From Actinomyces wuliandei (GTDB lineage: Bacteria > Actinomycetota > Actinomycetes > Actinomycetales > Actinomycetaceae), in assembly GCF_004010955.1 (NCBI RefSeq), contig NZ_CP025227.1:2418001-2482000 (forward strand): a DNA stretch of 64,000 bases. The letters are read 5' to 3'. This document shows, piece after piece, positions 8,930-17,847 of the stretch; the stretch's first letter is position 1, and each line of letters begins with the position of its first letter. The translations under genes and the position numbers were made by a program. The notes under the pieces are model-generated. The model was not told where the DNA came from, made no database searches, and saw only the letters and a list, made by a program, of their open reading frames with translations.

Positions 8930-9270
8930 CGTGAACGCAGCGCCGCTACCCCCTCGGCGTCCTCCGAGACCACGTAGACCTCGACCACCTGGCGGTCGGA
9001 GGTCAGCGCCACCCCGAGCACGGTGTCCGGGTGCTCCTGGGCCACGGACTCCGCAGCGTCCGCCAGCGCCGTGACCTCGGGCGGCTCCTCTCCGTACCAG
9101 ATGCGCTGGCCGCCCTCATCCTCGGTGTTGGTACCGATCGTGCTCCCAGTATCCTGATCCTGGTCACTAGCGTAGGTGGGGCTGAGTGCCGCCAGGCCCC
9201 CGTAGGCAACAATGGACAGAGCAAGCAGGACAATGAGTGCGGCCACCCTCCGCCTCGACACCACCATCAT
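8884..9270 (-). CDS. signal peptide and propeptide portion of the frameshifted serine protease
   Basis: About 128 aa: an N-terminal export signal (MMVVSRRR then AALIVLLALSIVAYGGLAAL), then an acidic propeptide-like region (DQDQDTGSTIGTNTEDE, ALADAAESVAQEHPD, LGVALTSDRQVVEVYVVSED). The start at 9270 has AGGGAGG upstream; ATGs at 9303 and 9291 lie further back without one. The last 17 or so residues (after EDAEGVAAL) are basic and uninformative. This fits translation out of frame past the five-G run at 8949-8953, where one added base would continue into the protease domain. Confidence 0.65.
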   Translation of the reverse strand: MMVVSRRRVAALIVLLALSIVAYGGLAALSPTYASDQDQDTGSTIGTNTEDEGGQRIWYGEEPPEVTALADAAESVAQEHPDTVLGVALTSDRQVVEVYVVSEDAEGVAALRSRCPSPQEGAARRRGG

Positions 9271-9393
9271 GGGAGCCCCTCCCTTCATCATTGAATGGCA
9301 CATGAGGTCTCTGACAGCATGACAGCGCAGTCACGAGTGCGGGCGGGCAGTGACAGCTCCCAGTACTCTTCCCCAGAGCTTCTCAGCGCTCAC

Positions 9394-10473
9394 TCACGGC
9401 CGCAGCGCCAGCAGCCCGTGGTGGGGTGCCAGCGCCACACGCCGGGGCAGGGGCTCACCATCAGGCCTGCCCTGCGGACCGGGACGCACCATGCCGGGAG
9501 CCAACTCCACCTCTCCCCCCCGGTCCGGGTCAAGGACCACGGCCGCGGTCCCGCCCTCAAACTCCCGCACCCACACCCCTGCCTGGCGGTGGGGCGCCCC
9601 CACCGGCGCCCCCAGGTCGGCGTCGAGGGCCGGGAACCAAGGGGTCCGGGAGTAGTCGTCGTGCCCGGTGGCCGTGTAGGCCCCCTCCCCCGCGCCAAAC
9701 ACCCAGAAGGCGGCCAGGCCGTAGAGAGGGTGCGGGCAGCGCCCACCGCCCCCGTCAGGCGTGCGCACCACGGACAGCCCGGGACCGTCCAGCTCGTGGA
9801 CCTGGGCCAGCGAGGTGGGCTCGTCAAAGAGCGTCGCCTCCCCCCAACCGAGCCAGCACTCGTCAAAGCCCCCGCCCCAGGAGGCGTGGTGCTCCCAGCG
9901 GCCGGGCTCACGCCGCGCCTCGGCGATGTTGGGAACCAGGATCTTGCCGACTCCCGCCAGGCCCCAGCCGACCTGCTCCACGAAGCCGTCCAGGACCCTG
10001 CGCAGGCTGGCGGCGTCCTCGACGCCCTCCAGAGGCAGGTCCAGGTCGTAGTAGTCCTCGAACACGTCATTGTCAGACATCACACCGTCAAAGGCGGTGC
10101 CAGCTATGTCCTCGCAGACCTGCTCCACCCAGCGCGCCCGGTAACCCGGTTCCCACACCCGCGCCTGGAAGTGGCCCGGGTAGCTCGACCACTCCACCAG
10201 GCTGCCGTCACGGCGCCGGGCGAGCCAGTCGCGCTGGCACAGCTCGTCGAAGGTGAGGCCAGAGGCGCAACGCTGTGGCGGCTCGAAGTCCCGGGCCGAG
10301 GACAGGCACCGGTAGGCCAGCACGGTCATGTCCGGCCGCTCCTGCTTGAGGCGCTCAGCCGCCTCCGCCTCCCAGGGCTGGAGGATGGCCACCCGGTAGT
10401 GCCGGACAGCGAAGTCCACCTCCTCACGTCCCAGAGGGTCCCCGTAGCGGACCCAGGCACCGACTCCGCTCAC
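9394..10473 (-). CDS. putative glycoside hydrolase, GHL15-like, third gene of the Pel-type operon
   Basis: About 359 aa, probably a TIM-barrel glycosidase of the GHL15 type. Barrel-like segments include FAVRHYRVAILQPWE, MTVLAYRCLSSARDF, YRARWVEQVCEDIAGTAFDG, VMSDNDVFEDYYDL, ILVPNIAEAR and GGFDECWLGWGEATLFDE. The acidic residues in VMSDND and FDECW are candidate catalytic groups. The C-terminus looks like a small beta domain (VWVREFEGGTAAVVLDPD). There is no signal peptide, so a cytoplasmic location is expected unless export is non-classical. The GTG start overlaps the pelF stop (GTGA) and has AGGAG seven bases ahead. Its place in the operon suggests trimming or quality control of the polysaccharide; this role is inferred. 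Confidence 0.72.
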   Translation of the reverse strand: MSGVGAWVRYGDPLGREEVDFAVRHYRVAILQPWEAEAAERLKQERPDMTVLAYRCLSSARDFEPPQRCASGLTFDELCQRDWLARRRDGSLVEWSSYPGHFQARVWEPGYRARWVEQVCEDIAGTAFDGVMSDNDVFEDYYDLDLPLEGVEDAASLRRVLDGFVEQVGWGLAGVGKILVPNIAEARREPGRWEHHASWGGGFDECWLGWGEATLFDEPTSLAQVHELDGPGLSVVRTPDGGGGRCPHPLYGLAAFWVFGAGEGAYTATGHDDYSRTPWFPALDADLGAPVGAPHRQAGVWVREFEGGTAAVVLDPDRGGEVELAPGMVRPGPQGRPDGEPLPRRVALAPHHGLLALRP

Positions 10474-12863
10474 GAGCGCTCTCCTTTCCTCCCGGTCCTG
10501 CCTGCCCCGCCCTGACGGTACACACGGTTGTAGGCGGCATTGACCTTGTCCAGGTTGTAGGCGGCCTCGGCCCGGCCCCGCGCCGCCAGGCACAGCCGCT
10601 CGTACAGGTCCACGTCCTGGATGATCTCCTGGACCTTGTCCGCCATGAGCACCGGGTCCCCCGGCTCGATAATGGTGCCGCACGGCCCCCACACCGTCCC
10701 GTCCTCGGCGAGGATCTCGTCAGCGACCACCGAGCGCACCGCCCCGACGTCGGTGCTGACAGTGGGGATACCCGCCCCCATGGTCTCCAGCGAGACCACA
10801 GGAAGGCCCTCGTTGTAGCTGGGCAGGACAAAGAGGTCGAAGTCCGGGAGGTACTGGCGGACCTTGATCGTGCCCCGGATCGTGATGACTGACTCCAGCC
10901 CCAGCTCAACAATGCGGTTGAGGCACTTCTCGTAGTAGGAGGGGTGGTGCTCCGTAGGCCCGCAGACGTCCAGGTGGATCCTCAGCCCCCGGTCCACCAT
11001 GGTCCTCACCGACTCGATCATGTCCACCAGCCCCTTGATGGGCACGACCCGGGCGATGTAGACCAGCTTCCACAGGTGGTTGTCCGCCCCCTCCTGCCTG
11101 ATGGCCTGCACCGCCCTCATGCGGGCGGCGTAGGAGGCGTCGAACTCGCTGGTGACGATGCCGTTGGGGATGACCACCGCCTTGCTGGCGTCACCCCCGA
11201 GCTCGGTGGCCTCCGTGATCGCCCGCGGGTAGAGGTAGGTGGTGGCGTAGGCGTAGGGGTAGCACAGGCGGCCCATCTCCAGCCACCACGCCATCCACAT
11301 GCGCTGCCTGCCGGTGACGTCAAAGGTCCGGTAGTCGTTGAGCGTGATGTCGTAGTCCAGGCGGCGGTCCAGGAGGGTGTTGACCGTGTCGCGGACGTAG
11401 AGGTTGTGCTCAGTCAGCAGGAAGGAGGTGCCGTGCTCCTTGGCCGCGTTGACACTGAGCAGAGCGGCGTACCCGGTGGTGTGGGCGTGGTAGACGGTGG
11501 CACGCGGCATGGACTCCGCCAGGACAGCGTAGGCCAGGGAGAAGAAGTCGCGCAGGCACCAGAAGATCTCGGACATGGGCATGTCCAGGTCAGGCATCCT
11601 CTCCCGGTAGGCCTCCATGAACTCCTGGGTGCCCAGGATCGCCCACACCGGGTAGCGCCGGGACCTCCCGCCCAGGCCCTCGGTGATGATCTCCCACAGC
11701 GGCTCGGTGCGCCCCTGGTTGGCCAGGGCGATGAGGGAGTCCACCAGGCGCGCCGACAGAGTGCGCCGCTGACGGCGGCTCATGCGCAGGTCACGGGGGC
11801 GCGCCCGCAGAAAGTCCTGCTGGTGCTCCTCCATGGACAGGTAGAGGACCCGGACCCAGGCGACGTTGCTCGGCATCCCGTAGAGGTCACGGCTGGGGGC
11901 GTGGGAGTCCCAGGTGATGTGGATGATCCCGAAGGTCAGCTCGGGGTTGCCGGTGATGATGTCGTGCACGACGGCGGAGACGCCCCCCTTGAGGTAGGGG
12001 TAGGTGGACTCCATGACGATGGCGACGTCCACGTCCCGGTAGAGGCCGTCCGCCGGGACGCCGTCGGGCAGCTGGGGGGCGTCGTCCCTCCCGTGCAGGA
12101 ACCGCCCAGCCTCGGCAGCACCGGTGACCTCCGTGGTGCTGCTGGTGCCGCCAGCAGGAGCCTGGCCAGGAGGGGCCAGGGTCGTGGCCGGGTGGGCAGC
12201 CGTCTCCCCAGGTACCGGCTGCAGGGCGGCAGGAGGCGGCGTCGTGGCGCCGTGGGAGCCCCCCGGCCCCGCAGCCGGGGGGCGCTCTGTCGGCAGCGGG
12301 CTGTAGGGGGAGGTGATGTCGGCCGCAGTAGCGGCGACGAACCCGTAGCCGCTGGCCTCCGGCATCATTCCCGGTGCTATTGCCTGCGTCGGTGAGGCGG
12401 AGGCAGGCTGCCGCGCCGACGCAGGCTCAGGGCCTGCCGGGGTCGAGGACGTCGCTCCGGCAGCAGCGGGACGCACGTGGCGGCCAGCGTGCCGACGCCT
12501 CCCGGATGCAGGGGAGGCAGCAGCCCCCCTGCCTCCGGACTCCTGCCGAGCCTCGGGCTGGGGAGGGTCCGCACGCCCGGCAAGGGGCTTGCGGGAGGTG
12601 TCGCTGCGCGCGACAGGGTGCGCAGGAGACTCGGGACGCGCAGGTCGCTCGGTGCTCAGCCACATGCTGTCCGGGTGGCGCGCCAGGTGCCCGCCACCGG
12701 TGGCCAGTGCCTGCGCGCCCACCCCCGGCCCGTCACCGACCGAGCCGGGAGACACGTCAGCCGTCGAGGGCCGCGCTGCGGGCAACGGTGCGTAGCCACC
12801 CGCAGGAGCCGAGTAGTAGGAGGGCAGGCTCTCCAGCCGTGGCCGGTAGGACGAGGGGCTCAC
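10470..12863 (-). CDS. pelF: PelF-type GT4 glycosyltransferase with long N-terminal extension
   Basis: PelF glycosyltransferase, about 797 aa. The enzyme part (from about residue 278) starts DVDVAIVMESTYPYLKGGVS and includes the PelF-typical GIIHITWDSHAPSRDLYG, ATVYHAHTTGYAALLSV, LLTEHNLYVRD and AVVIPNGIV. The GT4 donor-binding block follows: KLVYIARVVPIKGLVDMI, FVLPSYNEGLPVVSLE. It would polymerise UDP-sugar into a Pel-like polysaccharide at the inner membrane with PelG. The first 275 or so residues are Pro/Ala/Ser/Gly-rich, low-complexity and probably disordered; usual PelF is about 500 aa. The GTG start overlaps the pelG stop (GTGA). Confidence 0.88.
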   Translation of the reverse strand: MSPSSYRPRLESLPSYYSAPAGGYAPLPAARPSTADVSPGSVGDGPGVGAQALATGGGHLARHPDSMWLSTERPARPESPAHPVARSDTSRKPLAGRADPPQPEARQESGGRGAAASPASGRRRHAGRHVRPAAAGATSSTPAGPEPASARQPASASPTQAIAPGMMPEASGYGFVAATAADITSPYSPLPTERPPAAGPGGSHGATTPPPAALQPVPGETAAHPATTLAPPGQAPAGGTSSTTEVTGAAEAGRFLHGRDDAPQLPDGVPADGLYRDVDVAIVMESTYPYLKGGVSAVVHDIITGNPELTFGIIHITWDSHAPSRDLYGMPSNVAWVRVLYLSMEEHQQDFLRARPRDLRMSRRQRRTLSARLVDSLIALANQGRTEPLWEIITEGLGGRSRRYPVWAILGTQEFMEAYRERMPDLDMPMSEIFWCLRDFFSLAYAVLAESMPRATVYHAHTTGYAALLSVNAAKEHGTSFLLTEHNLYVRDTVNTLLDRRLDYDITLNDYRTFDVTGRQRMWMAWWLEMGRLCYPYAYATTYLYPRAITEATELGGDASKAVVIPNGIVTSEFDASYAARMRAVQAIRQEGADNHLWKLVYIARVVPIKGLVDMIESVRTMVDRGLRIHLDVCGPTEHHPSYYEKCLNRIVELGLESVITIRGTIKVRQYLPDFDLFVLPSYNEGLPVVSLETMGAGIPTVSTDVGAVRSVVADEILAEDGTVWGPCGTIIEPGDPVLMADKVQEIIQDVDLYERLCLAARGRAEAAYNLDKVNAAYNRVYRQGGAGRTGRKGERS

Positions 12864-14308
12864 CAGGACATCGCCTTTCCCCAGAAGAAGGAGTACTCGG
12901 GAGAGGCCCAGCGTCGGCGGTAGACGACCAGGGCCACCAGGCACAGGACCAGGTCCACACCCGCCAGGACCTGGTAGGCACCCGTGCCACCAAGACGCAG
13001 CAGGAGGACGGCAGCCACAGCGACGTGCGCGCCAGACAGCAGCAGGGCCGCAGCCTGGTCCCCGACATGGTCGATCTCGTAGGACAGGAGCGTGAGGGCG
13101 GCGAACAGCAAGGAGGAGAAGGCGACGACAAGCACCAGCGGCACCCGGGCAGGATCCAGCAGCGCCATCACCGACACCTCCACGACCACGGCACCCATGC
13201 CCACGGCCCCGGCCCGTGCCAGGCTCGCGTCCAGCAGGTGGCGCAGCACTTTGCCCCGGGCACGCAGCCCGGTCATGTCGTCCTCGTTGAGCTGGGCCTG
13301 GAACAGCGCGATCTCTGTGTTGAGCCGGGGTGAGGTCACCGCGAAGTAGTAGCAGTAGGCGATGACGGCAGGCTGGAGGCACAGGTAGACCAGCGCGACC
13401 TCAAAGTCCTGACGCACCGCGAGGAACAGGAAGAGCTTGTCCGACCACAGCACACCGCCCAGGACCAGCCCGCGCCCCATGTCCTGGACCAGGGGCACCA
13501 CGGGCACCGGGCTTGGGCGCGCCAGCTGTCTCAGGGCGGGCCCCATCGGGACGACCTGGCTGAGCGCACCCACCAGGGGCGGCAGGAACCACCACCCTGG
13601 TACGACAAGGAGGGCAGCCGCGTAGCAGAGCCACCCGAAGGCCCACAGACGCCGCCGACCCGCCACGTCAGCGACGATGAGCGACTGGACGAAGACCACG
13701 TGTAGCAGGAGGAGGACCAGGTGTGTTGCCACAGCAGCTGGCTGCCAGCGGGTCACGGCAGCCGTCATCACCACGACCGCGAGCGTAGGGACGAGCGCCC
13801 AGATGAACAGGGCGGGCCACACCGAGCAGTAGCGCCTCAGGAGAACCGCAGGGCCCCGCCCGATCGAGTCGCCCAGCAGCCGGTAGACAGGGTTGCCGGT
13901 GACCTGGCTGAGCCAGGGCACCGCCACCGACACGCTGAGGATGATGAGCTGGAGGTTGACGCCCCCCACCGAGTGCACAGATATACGACCGGCCACGACA
14001 GGGAAGACCAGGCCCAGGAGGATCGCCGGAGACATGGACAGGACCATTGTGACAGCCCAGCCTCGTCGTCCGCCGTGAGGCAGGACGCCCCACTTCAGGG
14101 CAGAGGTGGGCGGTGCCGTGACCAGACCCAGTGCTGCCCCCAGCGCGACAAGGCCAACCAGGACAGTAACGGGACGAGGCCAGCCAAGCAGAGGGAGCAC
14201 AGCCGCCAGGACACAGGCCCCCACGACAACCACCGTTGCGTTGGTGGTACGCAGCAGCGGGCGCCGGAACCTGTTGATGTGTCGTGGAGCGTATCTGGAC
14301 TGAGTCAT
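12860..14308 (-). CDS. pelG: PelG-type polysaccharide membrane protein
   Basis: PelG-family integral membrane protein, about 482 aa, with about 12 hydrophobic segments resembling the MOP flippase superfamily. Family-like stretches include SQVTGNPVYRLLGD, GGVLWSDKLFLFLAV, YCYYFAVTSPRLNTEIALF and the C-terminal SPEYSFFWGKAMSW. In Pel systems PelG works with PelF and other membrane proteins in polymer synthesis and transfer across the membrane. Start chosen: ATG at 14308, ahead of QSRYAPRHINRF; its ribosome site is weak. First gene of a three-gene operon with GTGA overlaps to pelF and onward. No pelD, pelE or pelA homologue is visible in the window. Confidence 0.82.
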   Translation of the reverse strand: MTQSRYAPRHINRFRRPLLRTTNATVVVVGACVLAAVLPLLGWPRPVTVLVGLVALGAALGLVTAPPTSALKWGVLPHGGRRGWAVTMVLSMSPAILLGLVFPVVAGRISVHSVGGVNLQLIILSVSVAVPWLSQVTGNPVYRLLGDSIGRGPAVLLRRYCSVWPALFIWALVPTLAVVVMTAAVTRWQPAAVATHLVLLLLHVVFVQSLIVADVAGRRRLWAFGWLCYAAALLVVPGWWFLPPLVGALSQVVPMGPALRQLARPSPVPVVPLVQDMGRGLVLGGVLWSDKLFLFLAVRQDFEVALVYLCLQPAVIAYCYYFAVTSPRLNTEIALFQAQLNEDDMTGLRARGKVLRHLLDASLARAGAVGMGAVVVEVSVMALLDPARVPLVLVVAFSSLLFAALTLLSYEIDHVGDQAAALLLSGAHVAVAAVLLLRLGGTGAYQVLAGVDLVLCLVALVVYRRRWASPEYSFFWGKAMSW

Positions 14309-14525
14309 AAGGCCTGTTCGTCGACGAGCGGCGAGCCCAGATACCTGGGTCGTGCCTGGGGTACACGGCCGCAGCCGTTGTCTAACTGTAACGGTCCAGA
14401 GATACCCGGGGCGGTAAGGTGGGGGGCATCGGGCCATTCTCACAACATGGCGCTCCTCCCATGGAGTTGCCGTCGCCCGCGCGAGCCCGCCGTGACAGGC
14501 CACGTCACGGGAGTCAGCCCTCTGA

Positions 14526-14568
14526 GAAAAACCTCACGGCTCGGGCGGGCGTCCGTCCGAGCCGTGAG
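14526..14568 (-). terminator. Rho-independent terminator of clpC
   Basis: Perfect 12-bp stem: CTCACGGCTCGG at 14533-14544 pairs with CCGAGCCGTGAG at 14557-14568, loop of 12. In the minus-strand transcript it is followed at once by five Us (complement of 14527-14531). It lies 25 bases after the clpC stop and ahead of the pel operon, so it should separate the two units. It is the clearest terminator in the window. Confidence 0.88.
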
Positions 14569-14592
14569 TGCCCACAGCAAGCACAGGGTGCC

Positions 14593-17190
14593 TCAGTAGG
14601 CACCCCCGGGAGCCGGCGCGGCGCCCTCCCCACCACCCACGGGCGTCCTCGGCGCCCCCACAGGAGTACCCGCTGACCCTGCGGAGGAGGCGATCTTCTC
14701 CGCCTCACGCACGGCAGCCGCCTCACGCTCGGCCGGGGTCCAGGGCACGCCACGGAAGATGAACTCCCCGAGGATCGACTCGCCCTCGGCGTCGACCACC
14801 ACCTTCTGGCCGCGCTCGATCTCCCCGAAGAGGATCTTCTCGCTCAGGGCGTCCTCAATGTCACGCTGGATGGCACGGCGCAGGGGCCGGGCACCCAGGA
14901 CGGGGTCGAAGCCGCGCTCGGCCAGGAGCTCCTTGGCGGCATCGGTCAGCTCGATGGTCATCTCCTGCTCGGCCAGGCGACCCGCCAGGCGGGTGATCAT
15001 GAGGTCGACGATCTGGCGGACCTCCTCCTTGGTCAGCTGCGGGAAGACGATGAGGTCATCCACGCGGTTGAGGAACTCGGGCCGGAACTGCTGCTTGAGC
15101 TCGCGGTTGACGTGGGCCTTCATCTCCTCGTAGTCCATGGCACCGGACTGGGTGGACTGGAAGCCGGTGGCCACCGACTTGCCGATGTCCTTGCTGCCCA
15201 GGTTCGTGGTCATGATGATGACGGTGTTCTTGAAGTCCACCACGCGCCCCTGGGCGTCGGTGAGGTGCCCGTCCTCCAGGATCTGCAGCAGCGAGTTGAA
15301 GATGTCGGGGTGGGCTTTCTCCACCTCGTCGAACAGCACCACGGAGAAGGGACGACGCCGCACCTTCTCGGTCAGCTGCCCGCCCTCGTCATAGCCGACG
15401 TAGCCGGGAGGCGCCCCAAAGAGGCGCGAGACGGTGTGCTTCTCGGCGAACTCAGACATGTCCAGCTGGATGAGGGCGTCCTCGTCGTCGAAGAGGAACT
15501 CCGCCAGCGCCTTGGCCAGCTCCGTCTTGCCCACGCCGGTGGGACCGGCGAAGATGAAGGAGCCGCCGGGACGCTTGGGGTCCTTCAGGCCCGCTCGGGT
15601 GCGCCGGATCGACTTGGACAGGGCCTCGATCGCCTTGTTCTGACCGACGATGCGCTTGTGCAGCTCGGCCTCCATGTTGAGGAGCTTGGCGGACTCGGCC
15701 TCGGTCAGCTTGACCACGGGGATGCCGGTGGACATGGCCAGGACCTCAGCGATGAGGTTCTCGTCGACCTCGGCGACCTGGTCCAGGTCGCCGGAGCGCC
15801 AGGCCTTCTCCCGGGAGGCGCGCTCCTCGGCCAGACGGTGCTCGTCGTCACGCAGGGACGCGGCCCGCTCGAAGTCCTGGTCGTCGATCGCCGACTCCTT
15901 CTCCCGCTTGACCTCGGCGATCTTCTCGTCGATGTCACGCAGCTCCTGGGGCGCGGTCATGCGACGGATGCGCAGGCGCGCGCCAGCCTCGTCCACCAGG
16001 TCGATAGCCTTGTCCGGCAGGAAGCGGTCGTTGATGTAGCGCTCGGAGAGCTTGGCAGCAGCCTCGATAGCGTCGTCGGTGATGACCACGCGGTGGAATG
16101 CCTCGTAACGGTCGCGCAGCCCGGTGAGGATGCCGACCGTCTCCTCAATGCTCGGCTGATCCACGGTCACCGGCTGGAAGCGACGCTCCAGAGCGGCGTC
16201 CTTCTCGATCTTGCGGTACTCCTCCAGGGTGGTGGCACCGATGGTCTGGAGCTCACCACGGGCCAGCATGGGCTTGAGGATGCTGGCGGCGTCCACGGCA
16301 CCCTCGGCTGCCCCCGCCCCTACCAGGGTGTGGATCTCGTCGATGAACAGGACGATGTCCCCACGGGTACGCACCTCCTTGAGGACCTTCTTGAGCCTCT
16401 CCTCGAAATCACCACGGTAGCGCGAGCCTGCGACCAGGGAGCCCATGTCCAGGGAGTAGAGCTGCTTGTCCCGCAGCGACTCAGGGACGTCGCCGTGGAC
16501 GATAGCCTGGCTCAGCCCCTCCACGACGGCCGTCTTGCCCACGCCGGGCTCCCCGATGAGGACGGGGTTGTTCTTGGTGCGGCGGGAGAGGATCTGCATG
16601 ACCCGCTCCATCTCCTTGTAGCGCCCGATGACCGGGTCCAGCTTGCCCTCACGGGCCGCCGCAGTCAGGTTGCGTCCGAACTGGTCCAGGATGGCGCTTC
16701 CCGAGGGCGTGCCCTCCTTGGAGGGGCCGCCCGCGTTGACGGTCTCCTTGCCCTCGTAGCCCGACAGCATCTGCAGCACGGTCTGGCGGACGCTGGAGAG
16801 GTCCCCACCCAGGTTGGTCAGCACCTGTGCGGCGACCCCCTCCCCCTCGCGCAGCAGGCCCAGGAGCAGGTGCTCGGTGCCGATGTAGTTGTGGCCGAGC
16901 TGGAGCGCCTCGCGCATGGACAGCTCGAAGACCTTCTTGCCCCGGGGGGTGAAGGGGATGTGGCCGGTGGGAGCCGACTGCCCCTCGCCGATGATCTCCA
17001 CCACCTGTGCACGCACGGCGTCCAGGGAGATGTCCATGGACTCCAGAGCCTTGGCAGCCACCCCCTCGCCCTCGTGGATGAGGCCAAGAAGGAGGTGCTC
17101 GGTGCCGATGTAGTTGTGGTTGAGCGCCCGGGCCTCGTCCTGGGCCAGGACGACGACGCGGCGGGCACGGTCGGTAAAGCGTTCAAACAT
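14593..17190 (-). CDS. clpC: ClpC ATPase (Hsp100, Clp protease regulatory subunit)
   Basis: ClpC AAA+ unfoldase, 865 aa. Two Clp-N repeats ([40 protein letters not shown]) are followed by AAA-1 with Walker [14 protein letters not shown] and Walker [16 protein letters not shown] middle coiled-coil/UVR region ([20 protein letters not shown]) comes next. AAA-2 has [27 protein letters not shown] and the LGF-type loop region, then the D2-small domain. It threads substrates into ClpP. The ATG at 17190 has GGAGG upstream; an in-frame start at 17286 is unsupported. A ClgR-like box lies 140 bases upstream, and transcription ends at the hairpin at 14526-14568. Confidence 0.97.
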   Translation of the reverse strand: MFERFTDRARRVVVLAQDEARALNHNYIGTEHLLLGLIHEGEGVAAKALESMDISLDAVRAQVVEIIGEGQSAPTGHIPFTPRGKKVFELSMREALQLGHNYIGTEHLLLGLLREGEGVAAQVLTNLGGDLSSVRQTVLQMLSGYEGKETVNAGGPSKEGTPSGSAILDQFGRNLTAAAREGKLDPVIGRYKEMERVMQILSRRTKNNPVLIGEPGVGKTAVVEGLSQAIVHGDVPESLRDKQLYSLDMGSLVAGSRYRGDFEERLKKVLKEVRTRGDIVLFIDEIHTLVGAGAAEGAVDAASILKPMLARGELQTIGATTLEEYRKIEKDAALERRFQPVTVDQPSIEETVGILTGLRDRYEAFHRVVITDDAIEAAAKLSERYINDRFLPDKAIDLVDEAGARLRIRRMTAPQELRDIDEKIAEVKREKESAIDDQDFERAASLRDDEHRLAEERASREKAWRSGDLDQVAEVDENLIAEVLAMSTGIPVVKLTEAESAKLLNMEAELHKRIVGQNKAIEALSKSIRRTRAGLKDPKRPGGSFIFAGPTGVGKTELAKALAEFLFDDEDALIQLDMSEFAEKHTVSRLFGAPPGYVGYDEGGQLTEKVRRRPFSVVLFDEVEKAHPDIFNSLLQILEDGHLTDAQGRVVDFKNTVIIMTTNLGSKDIGKSVATGFQSTQSGAMDYEEMKAHVNRELKQQFRPEFLNRVDDLIVFPQLTKEEVRQIVDLMITRLAGRLAEQEMTIELTDAAKELLAERGFDPVLGARPLRRAIQRDIEDALSEKILFGEIERGQKVVVDAEGESILGEFIFRGVPWTPAEREAAAVREAEKIASSAGSAGTPVGAPRTPVGGGEGAAPAPGGAY

Positions 17191-17847
17191 CAGTGGTTCC
17201 TCCTCGGCACGTGCTCGGTGCGGCACCCTCCTGCGTCTCAGGAAGCCAGGTGGCGGAGCGCCTGGGAGCAGAGGGCGCTTGGGCACGTGCTGACAAGGCT
17301 AACCAGGACGGACAGGGGCACATGCCCCTGTTCGCGGTAGGCGTGAGGCAAGGTTGAGTCAGGGTGGCTCAGGAATACGGGATCCCGGACCAGACCTGCC
17401 GTCCGGCCTTGATAGCCGCAACACACCGGCAAAATCCAGAGAAATTCACACCCCGCCCCACCAGCCCACCTGGCGGCCGGACACGGCCGCACAACAGGCC
17501 ACCCAGACAGTACACGCAATCGTCCACACGTGACCCCAACACTCGCGCACAACCGTATAAATATCCTCGACATAGTCCATGACGACGCCTAACTCCTGCA
17601 TTCAACACCTATCGCCGTTAGGATGAAATCACTTCGTCACCACCGGGACCCCGAGCCCTGCCAGCCACTGCGGCTCCCCGGCCCCGATCACGCACGACAA
17701 CTGCACAGCGGAAGGGCCACCCAGAAGGACCTGGCCACGAGCAGCCTCACCAGATCCACGACCTCATCAGCACCTCGACGTCCACCGGCACCACCAGCCC
17801 TACAGGCACAGCAATGCCCAGACACCCAATCAGACAAGGGAGCAACC
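17191..17847. other. intergenic region between divergent clpC and betB
   Basis: About 660 bases without a supported gene. It holds the ClgR-like box and an adjacent dyad (AGGGGCA CA TGCCCCT, 17314-17329) on the clpC side. An AT-rich patch with TATAAATAT at 17556-17564 is a possible -10 for the bet operon, with no clear -35. A CCTAAC (17588-17593)/GTTAGG (17617-17622) inverted pair could be an operator for betB. The open frame that runs from 17623 into betB has no ribosome site and a low-complexity leader, so I treat it as untranslated. Confidence 0.5.
17330..17343. promoter_or_regulatory. ClgR-like operator upstream of clpC
   Basis: GTTCGC (17330-17335), five bases, then GCG (17341-17343). 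This matches the GTTCGC-N5-GCG form described for ClgR, the actinobacterial activator of clpC, clpP1P2 and lon. It sits 140 bases upstream of clpC on the promoter side. No clgR gene is in the window. Binding is inferred from the motif and its location. Confidence 0.55.

Noticed and set aside
12864..13382. Upstream continuation of the pelF frame
   Set aside because: It runs inside pelG in another frame; the GTGA overlap at 12860-12863 gives a better start.
15112..17340. 742-codon plus-strand open frame
   Set aside because: Antisense to clpC, with no motifs and no start signal.
17350..17376. HspR (HAIR-like) site upstream of clpC
   Set aside because: TTGAGT and CTCA half sites are too imperfect and wrongly spaced; the ClgR form fits better.
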